Assembly (NCBI RefSeq): GCF_009932355.1
Contig: NZ_LEKU01000009.1
Location: 1 to 64,000, forward strand
Direction: 5' to 3'
DNA: 64,000 bases
Origin: Riemerella anatipestifer_E
Lineage (GTDB): Bacteria; Bacteroidota; Bacteroidia; Flavobacteriales; Weeksellaceae
Shown here: one piece after another, positions 53,692 through 63,167 of the stretch
Position numbering within the stretch: position 1 is the first letter of the stretch
How the letters are laid out: each line of letters opens with the position of its first letter
Program-made: the position numbers and the translations under genes
Notes under the pieces: model-generated
Databases searched by the model: none
Told to the model about the DNA's origin: nothing
The model's input: only the letters and a program-made list of their open reading frames with translations

Positions 53692-56600
53692 ATGGCAAAT
53701 TTAAATAATAATAACGATAACAAAAAAGATAATCCTATTTCTAATAAAATAAATGAGGCGGAACAACACATAGAAAAGAAAGTACAAGAAACCAAAGAGT
53801 TTTTAAAGGACGCTATAGAAAACCCTAAAGAAACCGCTGAAGAATTTGCAAAACAAGCCGCTAAAGATGTTACCAGCTACTCTTGGTGGGCTAAACTTTT
53901 GTTAATACTTTTTTGGACGCTTTTATCTTTATTTGCTATTGGATTTATTGCCATAAATCTACCTGTTACTAAAAATTGGCTTACCAAAAAAGTGGTAAAC
54001 AAACTCAACCAAGACCTTAATACCCAAATAGCCTTTGAAAAAATAGACCTTAATTATTTTGGAGATGTTACGCTACATAAAGTAACTGTAAAAGACCATA
54101 AAGGTTATCAATTTATTAAGGCTAAAGAGTTGTATGCAGATTCGGACTGGTTTTCCATTTTAGCAAATTCTAGACATATCAAATTTCAATCACTATCTAT
54201 CAAAAACTTGGATATGAAAGTGATTACTTACAAAGGAGATAGCATTCCTAATTTTATCCGTTTTATAGAACTTTTTGATAATGGCAAAAAAACAGACCCA
54301 AATAAACCTCCATTTCAGCTTAAAACTCGTGTAATTATTGAGGATTCCAAACTTTCCATTGTCAATCAGAATCATTCAGGAGATGAAGGAAGATGGCTAG
54401 ATGCCGAAAATTTAAACTTGATAATCCCTGAGTTAAAAGTTAAAGGTCCAGAAGTTAGTGCTAAAGTAAATCAACTTAGAATGACGACCAAAAGGTGGGG
54501 CAAAAAGCACTTTTTGGATACTTTCTCTACGGATTTCTCTCTAACCAAAGAAGCTCTTTTCTTAGACGACTTACTCATCAATACTGACCACAGCTTGCTA
54601 CACGGAAGTTTAAAATTTAACCTTAACAACGGTACTTGGGCAGACTTTGGCAACAAAGTAAAATGGGATATGCAGCTTAAAAAAGGTAGCCAAATAAGTG
54701 GCTATGACATCAGTTACTTTGTGAAAGATTGGGATAACTACAAGCCCATCAGTACCTCAGGAAATATGACTGGTGTACTTAATAACTTTACTCTAGACCA
54801 ATTTTCCATAGGAGATAATGATTCTAAAATAGTTTCATCATCTATAAAGGTTGCCAAAATACTAGATAAAAGTTTCTCCGTAGAAACCAATAGCATCTCT
54901 ACAGACCTTACTTATAAAGGGCTGAAAAGTTTATTTCCTAGCTTTATTTCAAAAAAAATGGGTAATGTGGCTGATGATTTTGGTAGAATAAAATATAATG
55001 GTATGCTAAAAGCTAATCCTGAACAAATTGCTCTTAGAGGAAGTTTAATCTCAGGTGTTGGACAGGCAAAAATAGACCGTTTTACTCTAAGAGAGTATAG
55101 TAAAGTTCCTAAGTATAATGGCTTATTAGAAGTTACCAATCTGAATGTAGCCACCATTACCAAAAATCCACAGGTTGGGCTTATTTCTGGTCGATTTGAT
55201 TTAGATGGAGAAAGCTTTGATATCAACCAAATGAAACTCAGAACCAAGTCTAACATCAGGCGTATAGAGCTGTTAGATAAAACCCTTAATAACCTAGTTC
55301 TAGACGGATATCTTAATAAAAAACGCTACGAAGGCATCGTAAACATAAATGATGAAAATGCCCAAGCAAATGTTAAAGGTATTTTTGATTTCAGCACTCC
55401 TAGATTATATGCCAATTTAACGGCAGACATCAACCATTTGAACGCCAGCTACTTCTCTGGAAGTTCTGAAAGACAAGTTATAAGTGGATATGTAGATACA
55501 GAAGTATCTATGAAGAACATTAACGATATGCAACTAAACGCTCATCTTAGAGATGTTAAAGTTTTATCCAAAGACCAAAAAATAGCTCTCCCAACAGGAG
55601 ATGTTAAAGCTTATTTTGAGGACGGAAAAAGAATTGTATCCGTAAACGCACCTAATGTAGTAGAAGGTAAAGTTGCAGGAAAATTCAATTTGGGAGACAT
55701 AGGTGGCATGGTGCAAAATAGTATAAGCAAACTACTGGTTACTAATCAACCTAAACGCCTATATAGAGGGCAATATTTAGATTTAGACTTCAAAATTTCA
55801 CAAGGACTTATCAATTTTTTTGAACCGAATTTGAGAGTAAGTAACATACTCTCTGTATCTGGAAGTTATGACGGCAATAGTAATGATTTACTATTAAATG
55901 CAGATACTAGCTATTTAAAATATATCATTGGTAAAAAAGAAACTGAAAAGGTAAACCAAATTTTAGCAGAAACAGATGTTAAGTATAATATAAAATCTCC
56001 TGCTAAAAAAGACAGCATCATGATTGATGGATTAGCACTTAAAATAGATACCAAAAGTAGAGAAGATAATTTCTCTTTGGAAATGAACCGTGCTGAATAC
56101 AATAAAAATATCCTTAAAAACGCTAGTATTATAGGCAAAAATCCTGATGGAGAACATCTACACCTTGCCATAAGGTTTTTACATGGCACCGATAAAGATG
56201 AGAAGGAAGACGCTATGAAATCTTACGCGGTTAATCTTAATCAAACTACTAATGTAAACGGTGATTATATTATAAGATTCGAGCCTACCGAGGTTAAACT
56301 CAATAGTTTTGTGTGGAATGTAGATACTTCGCCAGAGCTTAATCACTCTATTACCTACAGAAAAAAAACAGGATTTATAGACATTGAAAATCTAAAATTT
56401 TATTCCGACGACAGTGAAGTTTTAGTTAATGGTACTTATAAAGATGCTAAAAACATCAATGCTAATATTGATGTTAAAAATGTTAATCTCTCTAAAGTAT
56501 TAGCCTTAAAAGAAGGTAGCTCCGACTTAAATATTAAAGGTAACGCTAACGGAACCATAAAACTAGCTATCCTTAAAAATAATATAGAACCTATTATAGA

Positions 56601-58404
56601 TTTAAAAGTAGATGGCTTCTCTATACATGACAAAAACTTAGGAGATTTACTCATCAATGCAGAGAAAACCGAGCGTCCAAATGTTTTTGATGTAGATGTT
56701 AAAGTAACTTCTTCGGAGATTTTTGGAAATGATAAGCTCAGAATATTTGGGAAAGTAGATAATAATACACCTTCCCCTAGTTTAGACCTCACGGCCGATT
56801 TAAATAAGTTTGATTTAGCATTTGTTCAGGAGTTTGTAAAGGCGGTATTTAGCAACTTCAGAGGTAATGCCAGTGGACAACTTAAGATAAATGGTACTGT
56901 AGACGACATCAATTATAATGGAAATATAGCCTTATCTAAATTTGGGTTTAAACTCAATTTCTCAGGAGTAGATTATTATTTTGATGACACTGTTATCCCT
57001 TTATCTAAAGGGTTTGCTGTTCTTAATAATATTGGGATAAGCGATGGGAGAAATAGCTCTAAAGGTAGTGTTTCGGGAGCTATCCAGTTTGATAATATCG
57101 CTTCTATGGGGCTCAACCTCATTATTAGAACGGATAACTTGATGCTTCTTAATACCACTCAAAGAGATTTTGATGTATTTTGGGGAAGAGTTTATGGTAC
57201 AGGAGATATATTTGTAGATGGTGCTGTTACAGCTCTTAACATCAACGCTAAAACAAAAGTTTTAAATAATAGTGTATTTACACTTAATAGTAACTCGGCA
57301 ACTTCGGTAGATGAATTTAAAATGCTTCGTTTCGTAGAGCGAAATGAAGACGGACAACTCACTGTAGCCAAAAGAGAAAAATCTGGAGCAAATATGAATA
57401 TAGATTTAGCCCTAGATGTGGATAGAGGTTCTACCGTAAATGTATTAGTAGGAGATGATATAGGAGATATTAGTGTAAGAGGAACCGCAGAAAATCTAAG
57501 ATTTAGAATGAACAGAAACGGACAAATGTCTATGAATGGAACTTATGTAGTAGACAACGGAAGTTACGTTTCAAAAGCGATATTAGAACGCTCCTTTCAA
57601 ATTGCTAAAGGAAGTAGCATTTCTTGGGATAATAATGTAATGAATCCTGCGCTTAATATTTCGGCTAACTATTATAGAACTGTAACCAATTTGGGAGAGT
57701 ACCTTAATACAGGAAAACTTCCTCCTGTAAATGTAATGCTAGAAACTAGAATCACACAGTCATTATCTAACCCTGATATTCAATTTGATATAAAAACGCC
57801 CGATGTTTCTAGTCAGATTAAAGAAGCCCTTGCCTTTAGAATGAGTAACCCTGATGAAAAAATCATTCAGTTTGGGTCTATTCTAGCACTTAATAATTTT
57901 AATGTAGCTAATACAGGAGGCTTCACATTTGATGTAGGGAGCACTGTAACCTCTCAAGGGTATGCACTCCTAATGAAACAGCTTGGTTCTGTACTTAATA
58001 CCATTAGTAATCAGTTTCAAATAGACTTAGACTATATCCGAGGAGACCAAGCCACCAACACTTCTGATAGGGCTTCTGGTAGAATAAGTTTAACTCTTTC
58101 TCCTAGAGTTAATATCAAAACTGGTTTGGGAGTTCCTATTTCTAGAAATCAAAATACAGAAGCTAATTTCCTTTCAGGAGAAGGTATCATAGAGTATGAT
58201 TGGTCTAAAGGTAATGACGGTAGCCGTATCCTGAGAGTTTATTCTAAACCTTCTAATATATCCAATATTGTGGGACAAAACGCAGGAGCTAACCAATCTT
58301 GGGGAGGTGGTGTAGTTTATAGTAAGAGTTTTAATCGTTTTTTCACTAAAAAGAAAAAAGACAGTACAAAAGTTAAAGCAACTGATAGTATCAAAGCTAA
58401 ATAA
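53692..58404 (+). CDS. tamB: TamB-like translocation and assembly protein (DUF490)
   Basis: TamB-like proteins bridge the inner and outer membranes and carry phospholipids or help insert outer-membrane proteins. The 1570-residue protein has a charged N-terminal tail, one membrane helix (about 65-92, WWAKLLLILFWTLLSLFAIG), a very long repetitive beta-rich region and the C-terminal TamB domain (about 1170-1530). The ATG at 53692 (MANLNNNNDN) fits. It is divergent from tsaD by 4 bp. No TamA-like partner gene is in the window. Confidence 0.9.
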   Translation: MANLNNNNDNKKDNPISNKINEAEQHIEKKVQETKEFLKDAIENPKETAEEFAKQAAKDVTSYSWWAKLLLILFWTLLSLFAIGFIAINLPVTKNWLTKKVVNKLNQDLNTQIAFEKIDLNYFGDVTLHKVTVKDHKGYQFIKAKELYADSDWFSILANSRHIKFQSLSIKNLDMKVITYKGDSIPNFIRFIELFDNGKKTDPNKPPFQLKTRVIIEDSKLSIVNQNHSGDEGRWLDAENLNLIIPELKVKGPEVSAKVNQLRMTTKRWGKKHFLDTFSTDFSLTKEALFLDDLLINTDHSLLHGSLKFNLNNGTWADFGNKVKWDMQLKKGSQISGYDISYFVKDWDNYKPISTSGNMTGVLNNFTLDQFSIGDNDSKIVSSSIKVAKILDKSFSVETNSISTDLTYKGLKSLFPSFISKKMGNVADDFGRIKYNGMLKANPEQIALRGSLISGVGQAKIDRFTLREYSKVPKYNGLLEVTNLNVATITKNPQVGLISGRFDLDGESFDINQMKLRTKSNIRRIELLDKTLNNLVLDGYLNKKRYEGIVNINDENAQANVKGIFDFSTPRLYANLTADINHLNASYFSGSSERQVISGYVDTEVSMKNINDMQLNAHLRDVKVLSKDQKIALPTGDVKAYFEDGKRIVSVNAPNVVEGKVAGKFNLGDIGGMVQNSISKLLVTNQPKRLYRGQYLDLDFKISQGLINFFEPNLRVSNILSVSGSYDGNSNDLLLNADTSYLKYIIGKKETEKVNQILAETDVKYNIKSPAKKDSIMIDGLALKIDTKSREDNFSLEMNRAEYNKNILKNASIIGKNPDGEHLHLAIRFLHGTDKDEKEDAMKSYAVNLNQTTNVNGDYIIRFEPTEVKLNSFVWNVDTSPELNHSITYRKKTGFIDIENLKFYSDDSEVLVNGTYKDAKNINANIDVKNVNLSKVLALKEGSSDLNIKGNANGTIKLAILKNNIEPIIDLKVDGFSIHDKNLGDLLINAEKTERPNVFDVDVKVTSSEIFGNDKLRIFGKVDNNTPSPSLDLTADLNKFDLAFVQEFVKAVFSNFRGNASGQLKINGTVDDINYNGNIALSKFGFKLNFSGVDYYFDDTVIPLSKGFAVLNNIGISDGRNSSKGSVSGAIQFDNIASMGLNLIIRTDNLMLLNTTQRDFDVFWGRVYGTGDIFVDGAVTALNINAKTKVLNNSVFTLNSNSATSVDEFKMLRFVERNEDGQLTVAKREKSGANMNIDLALDVDRGSTVNVLVGDDIGDISVRGTAENLRFRMNRNGQMSMNGTYVVDNGSYVSKAILERSFQIAKGSSISWDNNVMNPALNISANYYRTVTNLGEYLNTGKLPPVNVMLETRITQSLSNPDIQFDIKTPDVSSQIKEALAFRMSNPDEKIIQFGSILALNNFNVANTGGFTFDVGSTVTSQGYALLMKQLGSVLNTISNQFQIDLDYIRGDQATNTSDRASGRISLTLSPRVNIKTGLGVPISRNQNTEANFLSGEGIIEYDWSKGNDGSRILRVYSKPSNISNIVGQNAGANQSWGGGVVYSKSFNRFFTKKKKDSTKVKATDSIKAK

Positions 58405-58479
58405 CACTGTTAAATTTTTCTCAAAAAAATTAACAAAAAATATCAAAAATTAACAGCTATAGTATTGAAACTTTTTTTG

Positions 58480-58487
58480 TAGTTTTG
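58480..58487 (+). promoter_or_regulatory. Promoter -7 box for the Lrp-type gene
   Basis: TAGTTTTG fits TAnnTTTG and lies 47 bp before the ATG at 58535. A TTG is present only 12 bp upstream, closer than usual. Confidence 0.45.
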
Positions 58488-58534
58488 TAAAAATTAAACT
58501 TAAATTTTGACAATAAAATAAAAACATTAGAACT

Positions 58535-59005
58535 ATGGACTACCGTTTGGACGAAATAGACAAAAGTATTTTAGATTATTTAGTACAAAATACTAGAATG
58601 CCTTTTACAGAAATAGCAAAAAATCTTAATGTTTCTGCAGGAACTATACATGTAAGAGTAAAAAAAATGGAAGATGCTGGTATCATACTAGGTTCTTCTC
58701 TTAAAATAGATTACGAAAAGCTAGACTATACTTTTACCGCATTTATTGGTATTCTGTTAACTAAATCTAACAGAACTCAAGAGGTTCTTAAACAGTTAGA
58801 AGAGATACCTAACATTATAGAAACTAGTGTAGTATCTGGTAAATACAACATTTTCTGTAAAATGAAAGCTAAAAACACAGAAGATGCTAAAAATGTTATC
58901 TATAGAATAGATGATATTGAAGATGTTACTAGAACAGAAAGTATGATTTCTATGGAAGAGTATCTAAGTGATAAAAACAGACTAATACAAGCTGTTAAAG
59001 CTTAA
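58535..59005 (+). CDS. Lrp/AsnC-family transcriptional regulator
   Basis: The 156-residue protein has an N-terminal helix-turn-helix (DEIDKSILDYLVQNTRMPFTE; NVSAGTIHVRVKKMEDAGII recognition region, about 28-50) and a C-terminal RAM ligand-binding domain. Such regulators sense amino acids and bind DNA as octamers. No regulon is apparent from neighbours. A strong terminator follows, so it is a single-gene unit. Confidence 0.92.
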   Translation: MDYRLDEIDKSILDYLVQNTRMPFTEIAKNLNVSAGTIHVRVKKMEDAGIILGSSLKIDYEKLDYTFTAFIGILLTKSNRTQEVLKQLEEIPNIIETSVVSGKYNIFCKMKAKNTEDAKNVIYRIDDIEDVTRTESMISMEEYLSDKNRLIQAVKA

Positions 59006-59024
59006 TAACTTATTTTTTTGTAAG

Positions 59025-59054
59025 AAGCCTTTGTTTTTATCAAAGGCTTTTTTT
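59025..59054 (+). terminator. Terminator after the Lrp-type gene
   Basis: AAGCCTTTG (59025-59033) pairs with CAAAGGCTT (59041-59049), followed by a run of T residues. Confidence 0.9.
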
Positions 59055-59065
59055 AATTTTACAGA

Positions 59066-59443
59066 ATGGAAGACAGAAACTACTTTAATGATGAGCCTAA
59101 AAAAACTAGTAGCTTTTATATAGCTATCGGAATTTTAGCTATATTTACTCTTATGGGGCTAGGTATTGATATAGATGAGTTCTCTCAACACGAAAGTATC
59201 AATATACCTACTTGGTATTTTTACCTTATATTCGGGGTAGATTTATTAGCATTAGTTGGGCTTTTCCTTATCGTATTGTTTAGAAAAATAGGTATCTTTT
59301 TATTTCCTTTAGCTGTAATAGCCCATTTTATTCTACATCAGTTTTACCTTTCTACCTTCCTATACACAGATGTTACCAATCTATTTTTATATGTAGGATT
59401 AGGTCTATTGATGATTATCCCTAAATGGCAATACTTTAAATAA
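59066..59443 (+). CDS. Small four-helix membrane protein, function unknown
   Basis: This 125-residue protein has four predicted membrane helices (about 17-36, 50-72, 75-95 and 100-118) after a polar N-terminus. No family is recognised. It lies just after a terminator and 11 bp before the Rrf2-type gene, so the two may be co-transcribed. Confidence 0.7.
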   Translation: MEDRNYFNDEPKKTSSFYIAIGILAIFTLMGLGIDIDEFSQHESINIPTWYFYLIFGVDLLALVGLFLIVLFRKIGIFLFPLAVIAHFILHQFYLSTFLYTDVTNLFLYVGLGLLMIIPKWQYFK

Positions 59444-59454
59444 TCCATCTAGTT

Positions 59455-59889
59455 ATGTTTTCTAAAGCGTGCGAATATGCCATCAGGTCTGCCATTTGCA
59501 TTGCCCAAAAAAGGCTAAACAATCAAAGGGTTAATGTAAAAGAAGTTTCAGCGTCTATTGATGCCCCTGTAGCTTTTATTGCCAAAATACTACAACAGCT
59601 CTGTAAAGCTAACATCATAGAGTCTGTAAGAGGGCAACAAGGAGGGTTTTCTATTGATACCGAAAGATTAAAAGAAATTAAAATCTACGATATTATTGTC
59701 GCCATGGATGGAAGTGGACTTTTTACCAAGTGTGGACTAGGACTAAAAGAATGTTCATCTGTAAATCCTTGCCCTGTACATAACGATTTTAGAGAGGTAA
59801 AAAACAAACTAGAACACATTACCAAAAGTTACTCTCTCTACGATTTAGCCTTGAAGACAGAACAAGGTTTGGCTTGGTTAAAAATTTAG
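59455..59889 (+). CDS. Rrf2-family transcriptional regulator
   Basis: The 144-residue protein has an Rrf2 winged helix (MFSKACEYAIRSAICIA; VAFIAKILQQLCKANII recognition region) and the Cys cluster CGLGLKECSSVNPC (about 102-115). Its three cysteines typically bind an Fe-S cluster, as in IscR or NsrR. It probably senses redox state, iron-sulphur supply or nitric oxide; which one is unclear. No isc or suf genes lie nearby. Confidence 0.9.
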   Translation: MFSKACEYAIRSAICIAQKRLNNQRVNVKEVSASIDAPVAFIAKILQQLCKANIIESVRGQQGGFSIDTERLKEIKIYDIIVAMDGSGLFTKCGLGLKECSSVNPCPVHNDFREVKNKLEHITKSYSLYDLALKTEQGLAWLKI

Positions 59890-59893
59890 ATTT

Positions 59894-60598
59894 TTATCTA
59901 GTAGCACCAATGACAAACACAGCTGGAATTTTGTGTAAATCAGGCTTTTCCTTTTTCCAGTTTTTAATTTCTTTTGTTTTAATAAACTCCTCACTAGGGT
60001 GAGTAACATTAGCAGCGATACAAAGTTTAGTATTAGGATTTAGAAACTTACACAAATCTTCCAAAAGCTGATTGTTTCTATAAGGTGTTTCCATAAAAAT
60101 TTGTGTATATCCTGTCTTTTGAACCTGCTGTTCCAAAAACACAATTTGTTTTTTTCTCTCTACCTTATCTATAGGAAGATAGCCATTAAAAGTGAAATTT
60201 TGACCATTAAATCCACTTGAAATAAGAGCCAAAATAATAGATGAAGGTCCACTAATAGGTACTACCTGAATATCATTTTGATGAGCCCATTTCACCATAA
60301 TATTACCAGGGTCGGCAATACATGGCAACCCAGCTTCTGATAAAAGTCCAAAATCCACTCCTTGTTTCATTAAGAGCATTGCTTCCTGCAAATCTTTCTC
60401 TTCAGAATGTTTATTGAGTAAAAATAGCTTGAGTTCTGACTGTTTTTTTTCAGGGCAGAAAAACTTAATTACCTTTCTTGCTGTTTTTTCATTCTCTACA
60501 AAAAAATAATCAGTCTTTAGGATATAATCTTTTATAATAGGAGCGAAATAGTCTTTAGGACTCTCTTCCGACAAATAGGCAGGTATAAGAAATAACAT
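59894..60598 (-). CDS. RsmI-like SAM-dependent methyltransferase
   Basis: The 234-residue protein belongs to the tetrapyrrole-methylase superfamily, close to RsmI (16S rRNA C1402 2'-O-methylation). It has the SEAGLPCIADPGN motif (about 88-100) and VPISGPSSIILALISSGF. It lacks the short N-terminal start of E. coli RsmI and is a Bacteroidetes-type variant, so rRNA is the likely but unproven target. Its ATG shares one base with the stop of the phosphatase gene (TAATG), implying coupled translation. Confidence 0.85.
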   Translation of the reverse strand: MLFLIPAYLSEESPKDYFAPIIKDYILKTDYFFVENEKTARKVIKFFCPEKKQSELKLFLLNKHSEEKDLQEAMLLMKQGVDFGLLSEAGLPCIADPGNIMVKWAHQNDIQVVPISGPSSIILALISSGFNGQNFTFNGYLPIDKVERKKQIVFLEQQVQKTGYTQIFMETPYRNNQLLEDLCKFLNPNTKLCIAANVTHPSEEFIKTKEIKNWKKEKPDLHKIPAVFVIGATR

Positions 60599-61044
60599 TA
60601 CAAACGAGGTTTTAAATTAAGTTCTAAAACTATTCTATCACAAGCTTTATCCAACATATGATACACCTTTTCAAAACCACCTACACCACCATAATAAGGG
60701 TCTGGTACTTCGGCATTATTTTCTAGAATAAGTACTAGTTTTTGGCGTTGCTCCTCATTTTCTGCTAAAGCCATAGCATCTTTGTAGTTTTGCTTATCCA
60801 TACAGTAAATTCGGTCAAAAATTTCAAAATCTTCCTTTACTAAAGGGCGAGACCTATGGGCGTTAATATCAATACCGTGAAAATCTGCCGTTTGTATAGA
60901 CCTTGGATCAGCCTTAGCTCCTTCGTGATAGCCACTCGTCCCTGCTGAATCTATAAAATATTCTTCTGATATTTTAGCCCTTAGAATACCTTCTGCTAAA
61001 GGACTTCTGCATATATTACCTAAACAAAGCATTAAAATTTTCAT
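60598..61044 (-). CDS. Low-molecular-weight protein-tyrosine phosphatase
   Basis: The 148-residue protein has the P-loop CLGNICRS (Cys7, Arg13) and the acid motif DPYYGG near residue 118, both required for catalysis. The ATG at 61044 is chosen; the frame extends only to a TTG two codons upstream. It is translationally coupled to the RsmI-like gene. The substrate is unknown, since no tyrosine-kinase gene lies nearby. Confidence 0.93.
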   Translation of the reverse strand: MKILMLCLGNICRSPLAEGILRAKISEEYFIDSAGTSGYHEGAKADPRSIQTADFHGIDINAHRSRPLVKEDFEIFDRIYCMDKQNYKDAMALAENEEQRQKLVLILENNAEVPDPYYGGVGGFEKVYHMLDKACDRIVLELNLKPRL

Positions 61045-61137
61045 AACCAATATTTTTACTAAATTGAAAAGGATTACCCTAAAACCACGAACGCTCTAAG
61101 ATAATCCCTTTTCTAATACTAACCTAAAAAATCAAAA

Positions 61138-62613
61138 TTATTTTCTTATTTTTTCTTTCAGTTCTTTTATATACTTTCGCATCTGTTTGTCCACCTCTGC
61201 GGTATTTTTAACCGTATCACAAGCGTACATTACTGTGGTGTGGTCCTTACCTCCCATCTCCTTGCCTATCTTTGCAAAAGTAGCATCTGTAAATTCTTTT
61301 GCAAAATACATCGCCAACTGCCTTGGTAAAGCAATATCCCTCTTCCTAGTTTTAGATAAAAGTTGCTCTCTTTTAATACCAAAATAATCGCAAACTACCT
61401 CTTGTATGTAAGGAATACTAATGTCTTTCTTTTGATTAGCGGATATTTTGTTAATCGTTTCTTTTAGCAAATCCAAAGTCAAATCGGATTTATAAATAGT
61501 AGAATAAGCAATAACCGCATTGATAACTCCAATCAATTCTCTAACATTAGATTGTACCTCGCCCGCTAAAAAATCTATCATATCCTCACTAAGAGCAATA
61601 CCATCTCTATGGAGTTTATCCACTATAATTTTTCTTCTAGTGTCGTAATCAGGTGATTTAATTTCCGCTGTAAGTCCCCATTTGAAACGAGACACCACCC
61701 TTTCCTCAATATCCATAATATCTGCCGGAGCCTTATCCGAAGTAAGGATAATCTGCTTTCCATTTTGGTGCAAATAATCAAAAATATGGAAGAATGAGTC
61801 TTGTGTTGCCTTCTTACCAGATAAAAACTGAATATCATCTACAATAAGAACATCTAACATCTTATAGAAGTTAGCAAAGTCCTCTCTGCTATTAGCATTA
61901 CCTCTGTTAGAGTTAGCCGCCTTTATAAACTGTTGTATAAATTTCTCAGATGATAAATAATGTACAACTTTATCTGGATATGTATTTTTAATTTCTAAAC
62001 CAATTGCTTGGGCAATATGTGTTTTTCCTACACCTACACCACCGTAGATAAACATTGGGTTAAAAGAAGTTTCTCCAGGTCTTTTAGCGATGATTTTGGC
62101 AGCAGAAAAAGCGAATTTATTACTTTCTCCTTCTACAAAGTTATCAAACGAATGTACTGGATTGAGGTTAGACTCTACGCTTATCTTTTTTAAACCAGGT
62201 ACTACCAAAGGATTTTGTATTTTGCCAGACAAAGACGGTGGCATAATTTCCTGTGGTTTTGGTGCTGGTGTACTCATACCTTTTATATAAGCAGTTGGCT
62301 GTTGTACCTGTTGATTTTCTTGAGATTTTTTATCTAACACAGAATACCATAGCTTAACACCTTTACCTATATTTTTTCTAAGAGCTGCCGACAATAATGG
62401 CAAGTAGTTTTCTTCTATATATTCTTTATAGAAATCACTAGGGACGCCTATGGTCAAATTATTATTAACTAATGATATTGGTTGTACTCTATCAAACAAC
62501 AAATGGAATGAGCTACCTAGCTTGCCCATAGCATCTCCTTGCTCCATAGCATTAAGATTATCCTTCATAAATTGTAGGCATCTATCCCAAATAATGAATA
62601 AATCTTGCTCCAT
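61138..62613 (-). CDS. dnaA: Chromosomal replication initiator DnaA
   Basis: DnaA binds DnaA boxes and opens the replication origin. The 491-residue protein has domain I (about 1-95), a Pro/Gln-rich linker (about 98-140), an AAA+ domain with Walker A GGVGVGKT (191-198) and Walker B VLIVDDIQF, and a C-terminal DNA-binding domain with GGKDHTTVMYAC. Neither dnaN nor recF is adjacent, and no DnaA-box cluster was seen in the upstream gap, so this gene need not mark the origin. Confidence 0.97.
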   Translation of the reverse strand: MEQDLFIIWDRCLQFMKDNLNAMEQGDAMGKLGSSFHLLFDRVQPISLVNNNLTIGVPSDFYKEYIEENYLPLLSAALRKNIGKGVKLWYSVLDKKSQENQQVQQPTAYIKGMSTPAPKPQEIMPPSLSGKIQNPLVVPGLKKISVESNLNPVHSFDNFVEGESNKFAFSAAKIIAKRPGETSFNPMFIYGGVGVGKTHIAQAIGLEIKNTYPDKVVHYLSSEKFIQQFIKAANSNRGNANSREDFANFYKMLDVLIVDDIQFLSGKKATQDSFFHIFDYLHQNGKQIILTSDKAPADIMDIEERVVSRFKWGLTAEIKSPDYDTRRKIIVDKLHRDGIALSEDMIDFLAGEVQSNVRELIGVINAVIAYSTIYKSDLTLDLLKETINKISANQKKDISIPYIQEVVCDYFGIKREQLLSKTRKRDIALPRQLAMYFAKEFTDATFAKIGKEMGGKDHTTVMYACDTVKNTAEVDKQMRKYIKELKEKIRK

Positions 62614-62694
62614 GTTGTTATTTAATATTATTAGTTAATTTTTGACCTTAATCGGAGGGCAAATATCTGAGTTTTTAATTTCAAAAAAAAGTAT

Positions 62695-62725
62695 TTGCAC
62701 TCTTGATTTTTTAGAAATATATTTG
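62695..62725 (+). promoter_or_regulatory. Promoter for the thioesterase gene
   Basis: TTG (62695-62697), a 20-nt spacer and TATATTTG (62718-62725) match the Bacteroidetes promoter pattern, with the same spacing as at 24538. The ATG is 24 bp downstream. Confidence 0.65.
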
Positions 62726-62749
62726 TATGTATAAATAGAAAAACTTGAT

Positions 62750-63157
62750 ATGATACACACAGTACACTCAGTACGAGTAAGATATGGCGAAACCGACCCT
62801 ATGAAATATGTTTACTACGGAAATTATGCTGAATATTTTGAAGTCGCACGAGTAGAATTATTTCGCAGTATTGGGATTGCTTATGATGAGATAGAAAACA
62901 GAGGCATTTGGCTTCCTGTGTCCGAATATCATACCAAGTATTTGAAACCCGCTCGTTATGATGAAGTTTTAGAAATTCATACATTTATTAAAAAACTTCC
63001 TGATGGTGTAAGGATTATTTTTGACTATGAAATCTACAACCCTAAAGGAGAAAAAATAACGGAGGCTTCCACCACGCTTTTCTTCCTAAATGCAAAGACA
63101 GGGCGAATAATGCCCTGCCCTGATTTTCTATTAGATTTAATGAAACCTTATTTTTAA
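62750..63157 (+). CDS. Hotdog-fold acyl-CoA thioesterase (YbgC/4HBT-like)
   Basis: The 135-residue protein has the 4-hydroxybenzoyl-CoA thioesterase fold signature RYGETDPMKYVYYGNYAEYFE at its start, with the catalytic Asp in ETDPM. Such enzymes hydrolyse short or medium acyl-CoA or acyl-ACP. It is divergent from dnaA with its own promoter. Confidence 0.9.
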   Translation: MIHTVHSVRVRYGETDPMKYVYYGNYAEYFEVARVELFRSIGIAYDEIENRGIWLPVSEYHTKYLKPARYDEVLEIHTFIKKLPDGVRIIFDYEIYNPKGEKITEASTTLFFLNAKTGRIMPCPDFLLDLMKPYF

Positions 63158-63167
63158 TTATCAAAGA

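Noticed and set aside
53688..53795. Longer N-terminus for TsaD
   Set aside because: The extension overlaps tamB and is a hydrophobic antisense reading; TsaD proteins begin near ILGIESSCDDT.
61069..61113. Terminator after dnaA
   Set aside because: The AAAGGATTA/TAATCCCTTT pairing has a bulge and a loop of more than 20 nt with no good T tract, so it is too weak to call.
62614..62749. Replication origin next to dnaA
   Set aside because: No cluster of DnaA boxes was seen, and dnaN and recF are not adjacent.
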